Assembly: GCA_003020925.1 (NCBI GenBank)
Contig: PXRT01000007.1
Span: 11,248-75,247, forward strand
Direction of reading: 5' to 3'
Source of the DNA: Halobacteriales archaeon QS_6_64_34
GTDB lineage: Archaea > Halobacteriota > Halobacteria > Halobacteriales > Haloarculaceae
Length of the DNA stretch: 64,000 bases
A model generated the notes under the pieces. It did not search any database, was not told the DNA's origin, and saw only the letters and a program-made list of their open reading frames with translations. Positions 1 to 11,112 of the stretch are shown here, in pieces. Position 1 is the stretch's first letter. The number at the start of each line of letters is the position of its first letter. Both the position numbers and the translations under genes were made by a program.

Positions 1-97
1 ACAGGCCGAAGGCCGAGGAGCGCAGCGAGCCCCCCGACCGAAGCCAGCCGGGGCTTTCTGGCTGGTGACAGTCTGAATCGCCTAACTAAACACCACC
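1..97 (+). repeat. Dispersed repeat family, copy A (partial, cut by window start); ends in module tggctggtgacagtctgaatcgcctaactaaacaccacc
   Basis: Positions 2-58 are the exact reverse complement of 18453-18509 (copy B); positions 59-97 match the right flank of copies B and D in direct orientation. Confidence 0.85.
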
Positions 98-148
98 GCT
101 AGCAAGCCCGCAAGAATCATACGCCGCCGTCCCGTGTGAACGACACAC

Positions 149-898
149 ATGGACGTACACGTACAGGGCGGACCGGCCGAACCGTTTCTGGGCGCACGGA
201 ACCTCTTCTCGACGGAGTACGACCTCGACCGACCGGTGACAGTCCGTGTCCGCGAGGACCCCGACGAGCGCACGCGCGTGAGCCACAGCGGCGCCGGCCA
301 CCGGCTCACTATCTCCCGGCAGGCGGCCACGAGCGCGATGGCTCGCGAACTGGCCCTCCACGAGTTCGCCCACATGCACCACAACGAGCGGGGCCACCCC
401 TCCCACACCCAGTCGACGGAGGAGGCCATCTATCTGGCGCTGGCGGGCCACAGCGTCGAGCAGCGCAAGCTCACCCACTGCTACCAGATAGCCAACCACA
501 TGAAAGACATCTATGCCGACGACGTCTGGATGGCGCTGGTCTCGGGCGAGAAGCTGGTCGCGTTCCTGGAGGCGAGTCTCGCGGCGGCCGTTTCGGACCT
601 GCCGGGTGGCCAGCCGGGCTGGACGCAGCTGACCCCCGCCGCCGACCCCGACATCACGGCGGTCAACGCCGCCTTCGCGCTGGCGCTGGTCGAGCGCCAC
701 GACCTCGTAAGCGGGGACCACCAGCTGTACGACCTCGCCCACGCGGCCGCCCAGGACGCCGAGGGCATCGAGATGGGGGAGTTCAAGCCCTATTTCGCCG
801 ACCTCTCGCCCGACCCCGACGAGTCGGAGTTCCGGAAGGCCCTGGTCGACGTGACGAAGGCCTACGCCACCGCCGGAAGCGGGCAGGCCGCCGACTAG
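149..898 (+). CDS. Haloarchaeal conserved hypothetical protein (DUF5781-like, zincin-like HEFAH motif)
   Basis: 249-aa ORF with ALHEFAHMHH motif and acidic composition; shadow ORFs on other frames are Arg/Ser/Pro-rich. Confidence 0.75.
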   Translation: MDVHVQGGPAEPFLGARNLFSTEYDLDRPVTVRVREDPDERTRVSHSGAGHRLTISRQAATSAMARELALHEFAHMHHNERGHPSHTQSTEEAIYLALAGHSVEQRKLTHCYQIANHMKDIYADDVWMALVSGEKLVAFLEASLAAAVSDLPGGQPGWTQLTPAADPDITAVNAAFALALVERHDLVSGDHQLYDLAHAAAQDAEGIEMGEFKPYFADLSPDPDESEFRKALVDVTKAYATAGSGQAAD

Positions 899-1608
899 AG
901 GATGACGGTAAGGGGCCAACAGGCGAGCACCATCCCGAGTGCCACGACCGGGTAATCGCGTCGCTCGAAGGCCATCTCCGGCGATGTCGGGTTCCACGCG
1001 AAACATCGGGCTTTGAGGGCGACGGCGAGGCGGTCCGAGCGGTCCAGCGCCCGCGCCAACCCGACGACGGCGATGCGTTTCGCACGGTCGACGACCGACC
1101 GGGTCTTGCCGCCCCGGGCGGCGATAGCGTCCCGAACGGAGCGGAGGTCCCGGCACAACACCGGGAGAAACCGGAAGGTCAGCCCCACGCCGACCCCCAA
1201 CGCCTGCCCGGTTCGGCCGGGCACGTAGCGCTGGATGACCGCCCGGGTCTCACGGACCGGCGTCGTCCGGACGTAGACCGCAGCGACGGTCAACACGAGG
1301 CCGACACGAGCGATAGTTAGCAGCGGGCCGACGGCCCGCGAGAGGTCGATGCAGGGTGGGGTCAGCGCCAGGACGGCTGACAGCGGGCTCAACAGGAGTA
1401 TCAAAAGGACAAAGCGGTAGCTCCGAGCGACCCGGAGCGGCGAGAGTCGACCGGCAGCGAGTGCCAGCACCGCCAGCAGAGCCAGCGCCGCCAGCCGTCG
1501 CGGCGTCGGGCCGACGAAGGCGGCGACGGCGAACCCGAACTGACAGACCAGTTTCGACCGTGCGTCGAGGCGGTGGGCAAACGTCTCACCGGGGCGGTGG
1601 GTCAGCAT
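895..1608 (-). CDS. Energy-coupling factor transporter transmembrane protein (EcfT/BioN/CbiQ family)
   Basis: Hydrophobic 237-aa protein with an EcfT-like 'KARCF' motif; adjacent to ATPase and BioY genes. Confidence 0.85.
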   Translation of the reverse strand: MLTHRPGETFAHRLDARSKLVCQFGFAVAAFVGPTPRRLAALALLAVLALAAGRLSPLRVARSYRFVLLILLLSPLSAVLALTPPCIDLSRAVGPLLTIARVGLVLTVAAVYVRTTPVRETRAVIQRYVPGRTGQALGVGVGLTFRFLPVLCRDLRSVRDAIAARGGKTRSVVDRAKRIAVVGLARALDRSDRLAVALKARCFAWNPTSPEMAFERRDYPVVALGMVLACWPLTVIL

Positions 1609-2300
1609 CCGCCGTCGACACCGTACGGTTCGAGGTCGCCGACCTCGGACGGCGAGCCGTCGGCGGCGATTTCGCCGTCGGCCAGCGCGACGATGCGGTC
1701 GGCCCGCTCGTGCAGGTCACGCAGGTCGTGAGTGACGACGACGACGCTCGTCCCCGATTCGTGGAGTGTGTCCAGTCGACCGAGCAGCGACCGACGCGCG
1801 CGCAGGTCCAGCCCGGCGAAGGGTTCGTCCAGCACGAGATGGGTCGGCTCCATCGCCAGCGCGCCGGCGATGGCGACGCGGGCCTGCTCGCCGCCCGAGA
1901 GCGCGTCGACCGGATCGTCCTCCCGGCCCTCGAGGTCGACCGTGTCCAGCGCCGAGGTGACGCGGCGGTCGATTTCGGCCCGTGTGAGGCCCAGATTCTC
2001 GGGTCCGAACGCCACGTCGGCGCCGACGGTGGCCGCGACGAGCTGGTCACGGGGTTGCTGGAACACCATGCCGATGCGCATCCGGGCGGCCAGCGGGTCC
2101 GTCATCACGTCGGTGCCGTCGACCGTGACGGTGCCCGAATCGGGCTCCAGCAGGGCGTTGAAGTGACGCACGAGCGTCGTCTTCCCGCTGCCGTTGGGGC
2201 CGACGAGCAGACAGAACTCCCCGTCCGGAATCGTCAGCGTGAGGTCGTCGAGCGCGACGGCGTCGCCAAAGCGGTGGGTGAGACCGTCGACCGCTATCAT
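1602..2300 (-). CDS. Energy-coupling factor ABC transporter ATP-binding protein (EcfA/BioM)
   Basis: Walker A GPNGSGKTT, signature LSGGEQARVAIA, Walker B HLVLDEPFAGLD. Confidence 0.92.
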   Translation of the reverse strand: MIAVDGLTHRFGDAVALDDLTLTIPDGEFCLLVGPNGSGKTTLVRHFNALLEPDSGTVTVDGTDVMTDPLAARMRIGMVFQQPRDQLVAATVGADVAFGPENLGLTRAEIDRRVTSALDTVDLEGREDDPVDALSGGEQARVAIAGALAMEPTHLVLDEPFAGLDLRARRSLLGRLDTLHESGTSVVVVTHDLRDLHERADRIVALADGEIAADGSPSEVGDLEPYGVDGGC

Positions 2301-2893
2301 GCGGTGGTGGTCGACTGCTGGCGGGCGAGCACGCCGCCTTTCACCAGCGCCAGCGTCGCCGCGATTTTGATGGCGTCACCGGGGAGAAAGACTAGTGCGC
2401 CGACAGTGAGTGCCTCCATCGCCGGGAGCCCCGTCGAGACGGCCAGCCACGGGACGCCGACGGCGTAGATGAGGACGAGGCCGGCGACGAGCGCACCGGC
2501 CTGAGTCGAAAGCGAGACGTCGCTGAGCGGTTTCGGGTCGAGGCCACGGTGGACGATGGCACCGATGAGTATTGCCGCCAGCAGGAAGCCAACGAGGTAC
2601 CCACCCGTCGGCCCCAGCACGTAGCCGAGCCCGGCGCCGCCATTCGAGAACACCGGCGCCCCGGCGATACCGGCAAGCAGGTAGACGCCGAGCGAGAAGC
2701 CGCCCCAGCGCGGCCCCAGCAACAGGCCGGCGAAGTAGACACCGAAGACCTGGAAGGAGACCGGCGCCGGCAGCCCGGGTATCGGTATCGAGACGTAAGC
2801 GAACGCGGCCGTCAGCGCGGCCAGCAGGGCCGCGAGCGCGATGTTCGACACTGCCTCATCGCCGACGAGTTCAACCGACTCAGTTCCTGACAT
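2297..2893 (-). CDS. bioY: Biotin transporter BioY
   Basis: Membrane protein with BioY-type VSFQVFGVYFAGLLLGPRWGGFSLGVYLLAGIAGAPVFSNGGAGLGYVLGPTGGYLVGF. Confidence 0.92.
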   Translation of the reverse strand: MSGTESVELVGDEAVSNIALAALLAALTAAFAYVSIPIPGLPAPVSFQVFGVYFAGLLLGPRWGGFSLGVYLLAGIAGAPVFSNGGAGLGYVLGPTGGYLVGFLLAAILIGAIVHRGLDPKPLSDVSLSTQAGALVAGLVLIYAVGVPWLAVSTGLPAMEALTVGALVFLPGDAIKIAATLALVKGGVLARQQSTTTA

Positions 2894-3020
2894 ACCTGTG
2901 TCTGCCTCGTCAACCCAGAAATAGCTAGCGGTTTACGAGCGGGCACAACGTGTCTCGTGCCGGTCGCTACGGGCCACGACGGTGCTACCGCTGTCCGACG
3001 GCGAAAACGGGAGAACGATA

Positions 3021-3647
3021 TTACCGGGCTGCGGCCGCGACGCGCTCTTTCTCTTCTTTCTGGTTGACCGAGTAGGTGCTGACGTCGTTGTTGGCGGCGC
3101 CGACGAGCAGGGAGGCCAGGGCCTCCTCGGCGTTGGTGGTGGTCTTGAACGAGCCGCCGTAGGTGCCCTCGGCGATGAACTTCAGGGCCTGGTCGACGCG
3201 GCGCTGGGGCGCGACGTCGACGGCCTTGGGGACCGAGATACCGCCGTACTTCAGGCGGACGGTCTCCTCTCGGGGGGCGCTGTTCTCGACGGCCTCGACG
3301 AGCACCTGCACCGGGTTCTCCTCGGTGCGCTCGTGGACGATGTCGAAGGCGTCACTGACGATGGACGTGGCGAGTTGCTTCTTGCCCGTGTTCTCGTCGG
3401 TCTGCATCAGCCGGTTGATGAGGCGCTCGACGACGCTGATTTCGGACTTCTGGAACTGCTTGTTCGAGTGTCGACCCATCGTGTGTGCGATGGGCGTCAC
3501 GGTGATGTAGCGTTCCGTCGACGGGTCCGAATACTCGATGTCGGCCACCGACCACTTGCCGAACAGCTCGGCGCGGGCGACTTCTTCCTCGGCGACCTCC
3601 TCGTCAGGTGCTTTCTCTGTCTCGGGTGTGTCTTCGTCTGCACTCAT
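3021..3647 (-). CDS. rps7: 30S ribosomal protein S7
   Basis: Archaeal uS7 sequence (MGRHSNKQFQKSEISVVERLINRLMQ); adjacent to S12. Confidence 0.96.
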   Translation of the reverse strand: MSADEDTPETEKAPDEEVAEEEVARAELFGKWSVADIEYSDPSTERYITVTPIAHTMGRHSNKQFQKSEISVVERLINRLMQTDENTGKKQLATSIVSDAFDIVHERTEENPVQVLVEAVENSAPREETVRLKYGGISVPKAVDVAPQRRVDQALKFIAEGTYGGSFKTTTNAEEALASLLVGAANNDVSTYSVNQKEEKERVAAAAR

Positions 3648-3649
3648 CG

Positions 3650-4078
3650 TTATCGGACCGGTTTCTCCGCGTTACCGCGAACCAGTTCGAGCATGGAGAC
3701 GCCGTTTACCTTCTCGACCTTGTAGTTGACACCGGAGAGGTCGCCCATCGCGCGACCCTTCGCGCCGCCGATACCGGCGATGGTGACCTCGTCGTGCTCG
3801 TCGATAAAGGAGATAGCGCCGTCGCCGGGACAGAACGCGGTGACCTGCTTGCCGTTCTTGATGAGCTGGACCCGGACGCATTTCCGGATTGCCGAGTTGG
3901 GCTGTTTGGCCTCGATGCCCACCTTCTCCAGTACGATGCCTCGACCCTGGGGTGCGCCCTCCAGCGGGTCGGACTTCTTGCCGAGCCCGCGCTCGCGTCG
4001 CGCATAGTCCGAGTCGGACCACCGGTGTTTCTGGCGGTCCTTCTTCAGCTTGCGCGCGGCGTATTTGCCGTTTGCCAT
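3650..4078 (-). CDS. rps12: 30S ribosomal protein S12
   Basis: uS12 signature [32 protein letters not shown]; start at [10 protein letters not shown]. Confidence 0.97.
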   Translation of the reverse strand: MANGKYAARKLKKDRQKHRWSDSDYARRERGLGKKSDPLEGAPQGRGIVLEKVGIEAKQPNSAIRKCVRVQLIKNGKQVTAFCPGDGAISFIDEHDEVTIAGIGGAKGRAMGDLSGVNYKVEKVNGVSMLELVRGNAEKPVR

Positions 4079-4182
4079 AGTACCCATCGGTATCCTGCCG
4101 AGCTACTTAAGACTCCTCTTTCGTCGTCGCCAGCGGGCGCGTGTGGCGGTCTCGCACGTGACTGAATCGCAACTGAAAACGG

Positions 4183-4608
4183 TCAGGTCAGCTCGATACC
4201 GTCGATGTCGAAATGGCGCTGTGCCAGCCGGCGGGCGGCATCGATGTTGCGGCCGTCCCGGCCGATAGCCGCGCCGTGGTCCTCCTGGGGTACCTCGACG
4301 TAGGCGACGGTGTCGCCGTTCGCAGAGACGGTGACGTTGTAGACGGCCGCGGGCGCCAGGGCGTTGGCGACGAAGTCCTCGGCGCGCTCAGCGTCCTCGA
4401 TGAGCTTCACGTCGCGGCCCAGTCGCTCCTCGACGGCCCCGACGGTGGTGCCACCGGGGCCGATGGCATCGGCTATCTGGCCACGTTTGACCAGATACAC
4501 CACCTGGTCGTGGTCCCCGTCGACGACGCAATCCCGGACGGTGACGCCGGCTTCGTCCTCGAAGAGGGCGACCAGTCGGCGGGCCTCGTCCGAGAGTTCG
4601 ACGCCCAT
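4183..4608 (-). CDS. NusA-like transcription elongation factor (KH domains)
   Basis: 141 aa with KH-type GPGGTTVGAVEERLGRDVKLIED and IGRDGRNIDAARRLA; canonical position after rpoA2. Confidence 0.93.
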   Translation of the reverse strand: MGVELSDEARRLVALFEDEAGVTVRDCVVDGDHDQVVYLVKRGQIADAIGPGGTTVGAVEERLGRDVKLIEDAERAEDFVANALAPAAVYNVTVSANGDTVAYVEVPQEDHGAAIGRDGRNIDAARRLAQRHFDIDGIELT

Positions 4609-6383
4609 CAGTCCTGTGTGGTGCCCATACGGAGGTCGACGTCGCCGGTGCCCAGCTTGATGGGCTTGCCGACGATGACGTTCTCCGTGACGCCGTCCAG
4701 TTCGTCGACCTCGCCGTGGATGGCGGCGTCGAGCAGGTGGTTGACGGTCACCTCGAAGGCGGCCCGTGCGAGCACGGAGTCCTTCGAGCCGCTGATGCCG
4801 TGGCGGCCGATAGACTCGATGGTCCCCTCGTTGGTCATGATGTCGGCGACCAACATCAGGTGGCGGACGTTCACGTCGTCCAGCCCCTGCTCTTCGAGGG
4901 TGTTCATCGTCTCGTTGATGAGCGTCTCGCGGGCGGCCTCGACGCCGAGGCTTCTGTATATCTCGTGGATGTTGTTACACGTGGTCCGGGAGGCGTCAAC
5001 GCCCTCGATGCCGAGCACTTCGCCGAAGTCCGACCCCTCGGTGTAGAGGACGAACTCCTCGCCGTCGTCTACCTCTTCCTTGCGGATGACGACGCGGGAT
5101 ATCTCGTCGATACCCTTGAAGACGATGTCCCGAAGCTCCTCGACCAGCTGGAGCAGGTCCCGGTAGCTGGGCTCCTCGGGGCCGAACTCGATGACGGTGC
5201 CGGCCTGGCGTGTCTTGATGCCGAGGTTGGACTCGATGGTCCCGGCGATTTCCTCGGCGACGGCCTCGATGTCGCCCACCGTGGGCCACCGCTCCAGCAG
5301 CGTCTCCTCGTTTAAGTCTATCTGGACCAGCATGTCCGCGACGTTCGTGGAGATGTCACCCAGCGCGAGGATGCGCGTGGCCTCTATCTTCCAGACGACC
5401 TCGTGGGCCTTCTCGCGGTCGTCTGCGTGCTCCTCGTCGAGGTGGACGGTCATCATCGGCGTGTCCGGTGTCTTCCGGGCGTCGACCAGCTCAATGAGCC
5501 GGGGCAGCCCCTGGGTCACGTCGATTTCGGCCACACCCGCGTAGTGGAACGTGTTCATTGTGTTGTGCGTGACCACGCCCTGTGCCGTCGTGAACGTCTC
5601 CAGACCGCTGACGGAGAAGTCGTAGACGTACTCGCCGTCGGGCTCGATAATCTCGATAGATTCGATACGGTCCCACGACGCTGTTCCGACAACAGTTTCG
5701 TCAGCTGTCGGTGCCTGAGCCGTAGTCCCACCATCTGCTGCCATGGATTCGGTCAGCATTGTAAGGTCGGCTTCGGCGCTGGTCCCGTCGTATTTACCGA
5801 CGACGGGAAGCCCGTCACCTACGTCGAGTTCGTCACTGGCGATAGGCACGATTTCGTCGCCGTCCTTGACCACGAACGAGTGGGCCTTCGTCGCCCGAAT
5901 CGGCCGTCCGGATTCGAGTTCAAACCGGAGGAGTTCGTCCGGAGCGTCGTGGCGACTCACTTCTTCGAGCGGTTTCCACTCGACGTGTTCGTCGGCTCGC
6001 AGCGAGAGGACTTCCATTCCGTCGGGCGCTCGTGTGACTTCGTGGCCGTCGATGCTCTGTATGTCCCGGACGGTCATGAGCCCGTCTACCAGCGAGCCGA
6101 TTTCGACCACGTCGGTCTCACCGTTCCGTCGAACCACGACCCGTTCGTCGCCCGGAATCGACATCTGTGTTCCGGGTTCGCCGATAGACTGGGCCGAGAC
6201 AGTCCCGACCGGGTCCAGCGGGTCGACGCGGGTCTGCATGTAGCGCGATTCGACGGCCTGGGCGATGCGGTCGGCGTCCTCGACGCCGACGCCCCGGGCC
6301 TCGACCGTGCTGTACACCTCGTCTTTCAGCCGCCGGGGGAGTTCCGTGTCCTCGACGACGGCTTCGATGTCTTCGGATACCAT
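4608..6383 (-). CDS. rpoA2: DNA-directed RNA polymerase subunit A'' containing an intein
   Basis: [16 protein letters not shown]...[39 protein letters not shown] interrupted by intein; start at MVSEDIEAV (6383). Confidence 0.96.
   Translation of the reverse strand: MVSEDIEAVVEDTELPRRLKDEVYSTVEARGVGVEDADRIAQAVESRYMQTRVDPLDPVGTVSAQSIGEPGTQMSIPGDERVVVRRNGETDVVEIGSLVDGLMTVRDIQSIDGHEVTRAPDGMEVLSLRADEHVEWKPLEEVSRHDAPDELLRFELESGRPIRATKAHSFVVKDGDEIVPIASDELDVGDGLPVVGKYDGTSAEADLTMLTESMAADGGTTAQAPTADETVVGTASWDRIESIEIIEPDGEYVYDFSVSGLETFTTAQGVVTHNTMNTFHYAGVAEIDVTQGLPRLIELVDARKTPDTPMMTVHLDEEHADDREKAHEVVWKIEATRILALGDISTNVADMLVQIDLNEETLLERWPTVGDIEAVAEEIAGTIESNLGIKTRQAGTVIEFGPEEPSYRDLLQLVEELRDIVFKGIDEISRVVIRKEEVDDGEEFVLYTEGSDFGEVLGIEGVDASRTTCNNIHEIYRSLGVEAARETLINETMNTLEEQGLDDVNVRHLMLVADIMTNEGTIESIGRHGISGSKDSVLARAAFEVTVNHLLDAAIHGEVDELDGVTENVIVGKPIKLGTGDVDLRMGTTQD
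5562..6161 (-). other. Mini-intein (200 aa) in RpoA'', insertion GTQM^TMNTF
   Basis: Intein residue 1 is Ser ([14 protein letters not shown]), block [16 protein letters not shown]-terminal [23 protein letters not shown], +1 Thr. Too short for a LAGLIDADG endonuclease. Confidence 0.93.
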
Positions 6384-6385
6384 TG

Positions 6386-9283
6386 TCAGTCGTCTCCCTC
6401 CGCCATCCACCAGTCGTCGGCGTGCTCGGAGAGGTTGGTCCGCTCGGTCGTCTGCCCGAGGAAGCTCTCTTTCTGTTTCTCGCTTTCGAACTCCTCGTCG
6501 AGGACGCTGTCGGCGATTTCCTCGACGTCGACGGTCGGCCCCTCGGCGCCCGAGGAGACGTCCACCGGGGAGGTGCCGTCCTCGCCGAACTCGAACTGGA
6601 TGATGGTGTCGCTCGTGTCTCGAACGGTGCCGTCGTACTGCGTTTCGAGTTCCGAGAGGGCGTTGATGAGCCGGCGCTGGAGGTAGCCGGACTTGGAGGT
6701 CCGGACTGCCGTATCGACCAGCCCCTCGCGGCCGCCCATCGCGTGGAAGAAGAACTCCTTCGGCCCGAGTCCGGACCGGTAGGACGACTCCACGAAGCCG
6801 TGGGCGTCCGAGGAGAGGTCACCCTCCTCGAAGTGGCTCAACGTTCGGTTCTCGTAGCCGCGGTTGATACGCTCGCCACGGACTGCCTGCTGGCCGACAC
6901 AGCCGGCCATCTGGGTCAGGTTCAGCATCGAGCCACGGGCGCCGGACTCGGCCATCACGACGGCCGGGTTGTCGTCGTCGAAGTGGTCTTCGGCGATGTC
7001 ACCGGCGGAGTCACGGGCCTTGCCCAGCGTCTGCATGATTTTCATCTCCAGTGTCTCGTCGACGGTGCGGCCGGGCAGCGACTCGAGGTCGCCCGCGTCG
7101 TAGGTGTCGATGAGTTCCTGGACGCGGTCGTAGGCGTTCTCGATGGCCTCGTTTATCTGCTCTTCGGCCTCGCGCTCGATGGACTCGTCGTCGATGCTGA
7201 TGGAGAACCCAAAGTGCATGATAGAGCGCATCGCGAGCACCGAGACCTCGTTGACGAAGATGCGGGCCCGGGTCTTTGAGTAGTCCTTGGCGATGGTGTC
7301 GACGACCTCGCCGCCGAAGGCGCCGACGGCGTCCTCGTCGATGGTCCCCGATATCATCTGGCCGTCCTCGATGACGACGTTGTCGCCGGCCGAGGAGGTG
7401 AAATCGAGGTTCAGGTCGTCGGGCAGCAGTTCCGAGAACAGCGAGCGACCGGTCCAGTAGGCCTCGCCGCTCTCGTCGTCGACGGCTTCGCCGTCTCCGT
7501 CCCGTTGGGTCTCCGACCCAACGCGGGTCTCGTTGAACTCCGGATTGGTGTGGGTCAGCAGGTAGAGCCCGCTGATGTGGTCCTGAATCGCGCCGATGAT
7601 GTTCTCGCCAAAGCGCGGCGAGAGCATCTGTTCTTGCACGCGCATGAGGACCCGTGCCTCCGCGCGAGCCTCCTCGTTTTGCAGGGCGTGCATGTTCATC
7701 TCGTCGCCGTCGAAGTCGGCGTTGTAGGGCGGACAGACCGTCGTGTTCAGCCGGAACGTCTTGTACGGCATCACGACCACTTCGTGGGCCATGATGGACA
7801 TCCGGTGCAGCGACGGCTGTCGGTTGAACACGATGATGTCGCCGTCGACGAGGTGGCGAGACACTTCCCAGCCGGGCTCGACCTTCTCTGCGAGTTCCTC
7901 GCAGTTCTTCTCGGTGACCTTGAGCCGCCGGCCGTCGGGCCGCTGGACGTAGTTGGCACCGGGATGGGCCTCGGGCCCGTTCGCGACGTAGCGGCGGGCC
8001 TCATTTAAGTTGCGCTCGTTGACGTTCATCGTCTGGGTCATCTCCCGAGCGACCCGGTCGGGGACGCCGACCTCGTTCAGCGAGAGGGTCGGGTCCGGCG
8101 AGATGACCGTTCGAGCGGAGAAGTTCACACGCTTGCCCGAGAGGGAGCCACGGAAGCGTCCCTCCTTGCCTTTGAGCCGCTGGGAGAGGGTCTTCAGGGG
8201 CCGGCCCGAACGGTGTCGCGCCGGCGGCGTCCCCGAAATCTCGTTGTCCATGAACGTGGTGACGTGGTACTGCAGCAGCTCCCAGAGGTCCTCGATGATG
8301 AGCTGCGGGGCTCCCGCCTCGCGGTTCTCCATGAACCGCTGGTTGATGCGGATGATGTCCACCAGCTTGTGGGTCAGGTCGTCCTCGGAGCGCTGGCCGT
8401 TGTCCAGCGTAATCGAGGGCCGAGCCGTCACCGGCGGCACGGGCAAGACCGTCAGAATCATCCACTCCGGCCGGGAGCGGGCCGGGTTCATCCCCAGGAC
8501 CTCGATGTCCTCGTCCGGGATGTCCTCGAACCAGTCCCGGATGTCGGAGGGCATCAGCTTGTTCATGTCCTCCTCGGTGAGGTCGACGTTCAGGGCCGTC
8601 TCGATGGCCCGGCGGTCCTCCTGTCGCGGGCGGAAGTCACCGCTGACTATCTCCTGGACCCGACCGGGGTCGATACCGGTCTCCTCGGCGAGGTCGCTGG
8701 GCGTGATTCGCTCGTCGGCCGCCTCCATGGCCTCCGCGATGCGGCCGGGGTAGTCGGCCGAGAGCACCTGCTGGACCTCGTAGTAGGTCGTCGGCTTCTC
8801 GTGTTTGATGTCGTACTGCTTCTCGCCGCAGAACGGACAGGTGTCCTTCTTGCGGGCCTGTCGGATGGCGGCCTTGGTCACGTCGTTCAGGTCGCGGCCG
8901 AGGTCCCGTGTGCGGGTGAGCCGGTCGCGGAACTCGTCGCGTTCGTTCTCGTCGAGACAGAGCCGGGAACACTCCCGGCAGGTCCCCCGAAGCAGGCGGC
9001 GGATGAGCTTCGCGAAACCGACGTGGATGACGGGGGCGGCCAGTTCGATGTGGCCGAAGTGGCCGTTACACGAGCCCGAGTGCTTCCCACACGTCTTACA
9101 CTCGAGTCCGGGGTCGATGACTCCGAGTCGGGGGTCCATCAGTCCCATGTCGATGGGGAAGCCGTCGTCGTCGTAGGTGTCGGCCGTAATCACTTTCGTA
9201 GCCGACATCTCGCGGTACTCCTCCGGGTCCATCAGCCCGAAGCTGAGTTGCCCGATTTCCTGTGGTGTTTGCTGTGAACTCAT
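6386..9283 (-). CDS. rpoA1: DNA-directed RNA polymerase subunit A'
   Basis: Contains catalytic [10 protein letters not shown] and zinc sites [17 protein letters not shown] and CPFCG. Confidence 0.98.
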   Translation of the reverse strand: MSSQQTPQEIGQLSFGLMDPEEYREMSATKVITADTYDDDGFPIDMGLMDPRLGVIDPGLECKTCGKHSGSCNGHFGHIELAAPVIHVGFAKLIRRLLRGTCRECSRLCLDENERDEFRDRLTRTRDLGRDLNDVTKAAIRQARKKDTCPFCGEKQYDIKHEKPTTYYEVQQVLSADYPGRIAEAMEAADERITPSDLAEETGIDPGRVQEIVSGDFRPRQEDRRAIETALNVDLTEEDMNKLMPSDIRDWFEDIPDEDIEVLGMNPARSRPEWMILTVLPVPPVTARPSITLDNGQRSEDDLTHKLVDIIRINQRFMENREAGAPQLIIEDLWELLQYHVTTFMDNEISGTPPARHRSGRPLKTLSQRLKGKEGRFRGSLSGKRVNFSARTVISPDPTLSLNEVGVPDRVAREMTQTMNVNERNLNEARRYVANGPEAHPGANYVQRPDGRRLKVTEKNCEELAEKVEPGWEVSRHLVDGDIIVFNRQPSLHRMSIMAHEVVVMPYKTFRLNTTVCPPYNADFDGDEMNMHALQNEEARAEARVLMRVQEQMLSPRFGENIIGAIQDHISGLYLLTHTNPEFNETRVGSETQRDGDGEAVDDESGEAYWTGRSLFSELLPDDLNLDFTSSAGDNVVIEDGQMISGTIDEDAVGAFGGEVVDTIAKDYSKTRARIFVNEVSVLAMRSIMHFGFSISIDDESIEREAEEQINEAIENAYDRVQELIDTYDAGDLESLPGRTVDETLEMKIMQTLGKARDSAGDIAEDHFDDDNPAVVMAESGARGSMLNLTQMAGCVGQQAVRGERINRGYENRTLSHFEEGDLSSDAHGFVESSYRSGLGPKEFFFHAMGGREGLVDTAVRTSKSGYLQRRLINALSELETQYDGTVRDTSDTIIQFEFGEDGTSPVDVSSGAEGPTVDVEEIADSVLDEEFESEKQKESFLGQTTERTNLSEHADDWWMAEGDD

Positions 9284-9284
9284 C

Positions 9285-11111
9285 TTAGACTGCGTCCTCC
9301 AGTTCGATTCGCGGGGCGATGCCCAGCGCCTTCATCTCGTCTAACAGGAGCTTGAACGCGTAGGACATCTCGACCTCGTGGATGTCGGTCTCCTCCTCGC
9401 AGTTGGGGCAGTAAATCCGGCGCTGTTCGACATTCTCGACGGCGGTCATCCCGCACTGTCCACAGACGTTTATCCACTCGCGGTCGGACTCATCGAGCAG
9501 GCGCTCCTTGAGCGCCATCGCCGCGCCGTGCCCGATGAGCACGTCCCGCTCCATCTCGCCCACACGGAGGCCGCCCTCGCGGGCCCGGCCCTCGGTGGGC
9601 TGGCGGGTCAGCACCTGCACCGGCCCGCGCGAGCGGGCGTGCAGCTTGTTCGAGACCATGTGATACAGCTTCTGGTAGAAGATGTCGCCGACGAAGATGT
9701 CGGCCTCGATCTTCTCGCCGGTGATTCCGGAGTACATCGTCTCCTTGCCCGACGAATCGAAGCCGTGGGCCTCCAGGGAGCCACGCAGTTCCTCCTCGTC
9801 CTCGCCGGTAAAGGCGGTGCCGTCCACACGGCGTCCTTCCAGCGCACCGACCTTCCCGCCAATCATCTCCAGGATGTGCCCGACCGTCATCCGCGACGGC
9901 AGTGCGTGGGGGTTCAACACCAGGTCCGGGACGACACCTTCCTCGGTAAACGGCATGTCTTCCTGGGGGGCGATGTGGCCGACGACGCCCTTCTGGCCGT
10001 GCCGGCTGGCGAACTTGTCACCCAGTTCGGGGATGCGCTCGTCACGGACTGAGACCTTCGAGAGCTTGGAACCGTCCTCGCCCTCCATCAGGGTGACCGT
10101 GTCCACGACGCCCGACTCGCCCGAGCGCATGGTGACGCTCGTCTCCCGGCGCTTCTGGGGGGAGAGCCCGCCCATGTCGTCGGGCTCTTCGAGGAATCTC
10201 GGTGGGCTGGTCTTCCCGAGCAGGACGGCGTTCTCGCCGACCTTCGTCTCCGGGTTCACGAGCCCGTCGTCGTCCAGATGCGTGTAGGCCTCCTCGCCGC
10301 GAGCGCCGCGAACGTCCTCGTCTGGCATCTCGAAGCGGTCCTCCTGACCGCCCGGATACCGTCGCTCCTCGCCCTCGTAGGTCCGGAAGAAATGCGAGCG
10401 GGCCAGCGCGCGGTCGACAGAGCCCTTGTTCATGACGAGGGCGTCCTCGATGTTGAAGCCCTCGTAGCTCATGACGGCGACGACGAAGTTCTGTGCGGCG
10501 GGGCGGTCGTCGTAGCCGATTTGCTCGGTGGTCTGGGTCTTAACCATCGAGAGCTGCGGGTAGTGTAGCAGGTGCTGGCGCGTGTCGGGCCGGATGCGGT
10601 AGTTCGCACTCGGCAGCCCCAGCGACTGCTTTATCATCCCCGACCCCATCGTAATCCGGGGCGAGGCGTTGTGCTCGGGGTAGGGAATCATCCCCGCGCC
10701 GATACCGAACATCAGCTGCGGGTCGACCTCCAGGTGCGTGTGCTTGTCCGTGAGTTCGTCCTCGTCAACGCCGACGAGGATGTCCTCCTCTTCCTCGGCG
10801 TCGATGAACTCGACGAGCCCGCGCTCGACCAGTTCCTCGAACTCCAGCTCGCCCTCCTTGACGGCCTCGACCTGTTCGTCGGTCATCAGCGGCTCGCCGT
10901 TCTCGACGACGAGCAGCGGCCGGCGGGCTCGGCCCGCGTCGGCGTTGATGATGACCTCGTCGGTCCGTCCCTTCACCGAGACGTTGACCATCTGGGAGAC
11001 GTCCCCCCGGCGTCGGGCCTGTCGGACCTGTTCTGCGAGCTGTTCGGGGTCGGGATGGGTCCCGACCAGACTACCGTTTACGTATACTTTGGCTTCTCGT
11101 CCCTGACTCAT
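9285..11111 (-). CDS. rpoB1: DNA-directed RNA polymerase subunit B'
   Basis: [34 protein letters not shown]-terminal CGQCG...CPNC zinc site. Confidence 0.98.
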   Translation of the reverse strand: MSQGREAKVYVNGSLVGTHPDPEQLAEQVRQARRRGDVSQMVNVSVKGRTDEVIINADAGRARRPLLVVENGEPLMTDEQVEAVKEGELEFEELVERGLVEFIDAEEEEDILVGVDEDELTDKHTHLEVDPQLMFGIGAGMIPYPEHNASPRITMGSGMIKQSLGLPSANYRIRPDTRQHLLHYPQLSMVKTQTTEQIGYDDRPAAQNFVVAVMSYEGFNIEDALVMNKGSVDRALARSHFFRTYEGEERRYPGGQEDRFEMPDEDVRGARGEEAYTHLDDDGLVNPETKVGENAVLLGKTSPPRFLEEPDDMGGLSPQKRRETSVTMRSGESGVVDTVTLMEGEDGSKLSKVSVRDERIPELGDKFASRHGQKGVVGHIAPQEDMPFTEEGVVPDLVLNPHALPSRMTVGHILEMIGGKVGALEGRRVDGTAFTGEDEEELRGSLEAHGFDSSGKETMYSGITGEKIEADIFVGDIFYQKLYHMVSNKLHARSRGPVQVLTRQPTEGRAREGGLRVGEMERDVLIGHGAAMALKERLLDESDREWINVCGQCGMTAVENVEQRRIYCPNCEEETDIHEVEMSYAFKLLLDEMKALGIAPRIELEDAV

Positions 11112-11112
11112 G

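Noticed and set aside
5403-6686. 427-aa plus-strand ORF
   Set aside because: Antisense to rpoA2/rpoA1 whose identity is certain.
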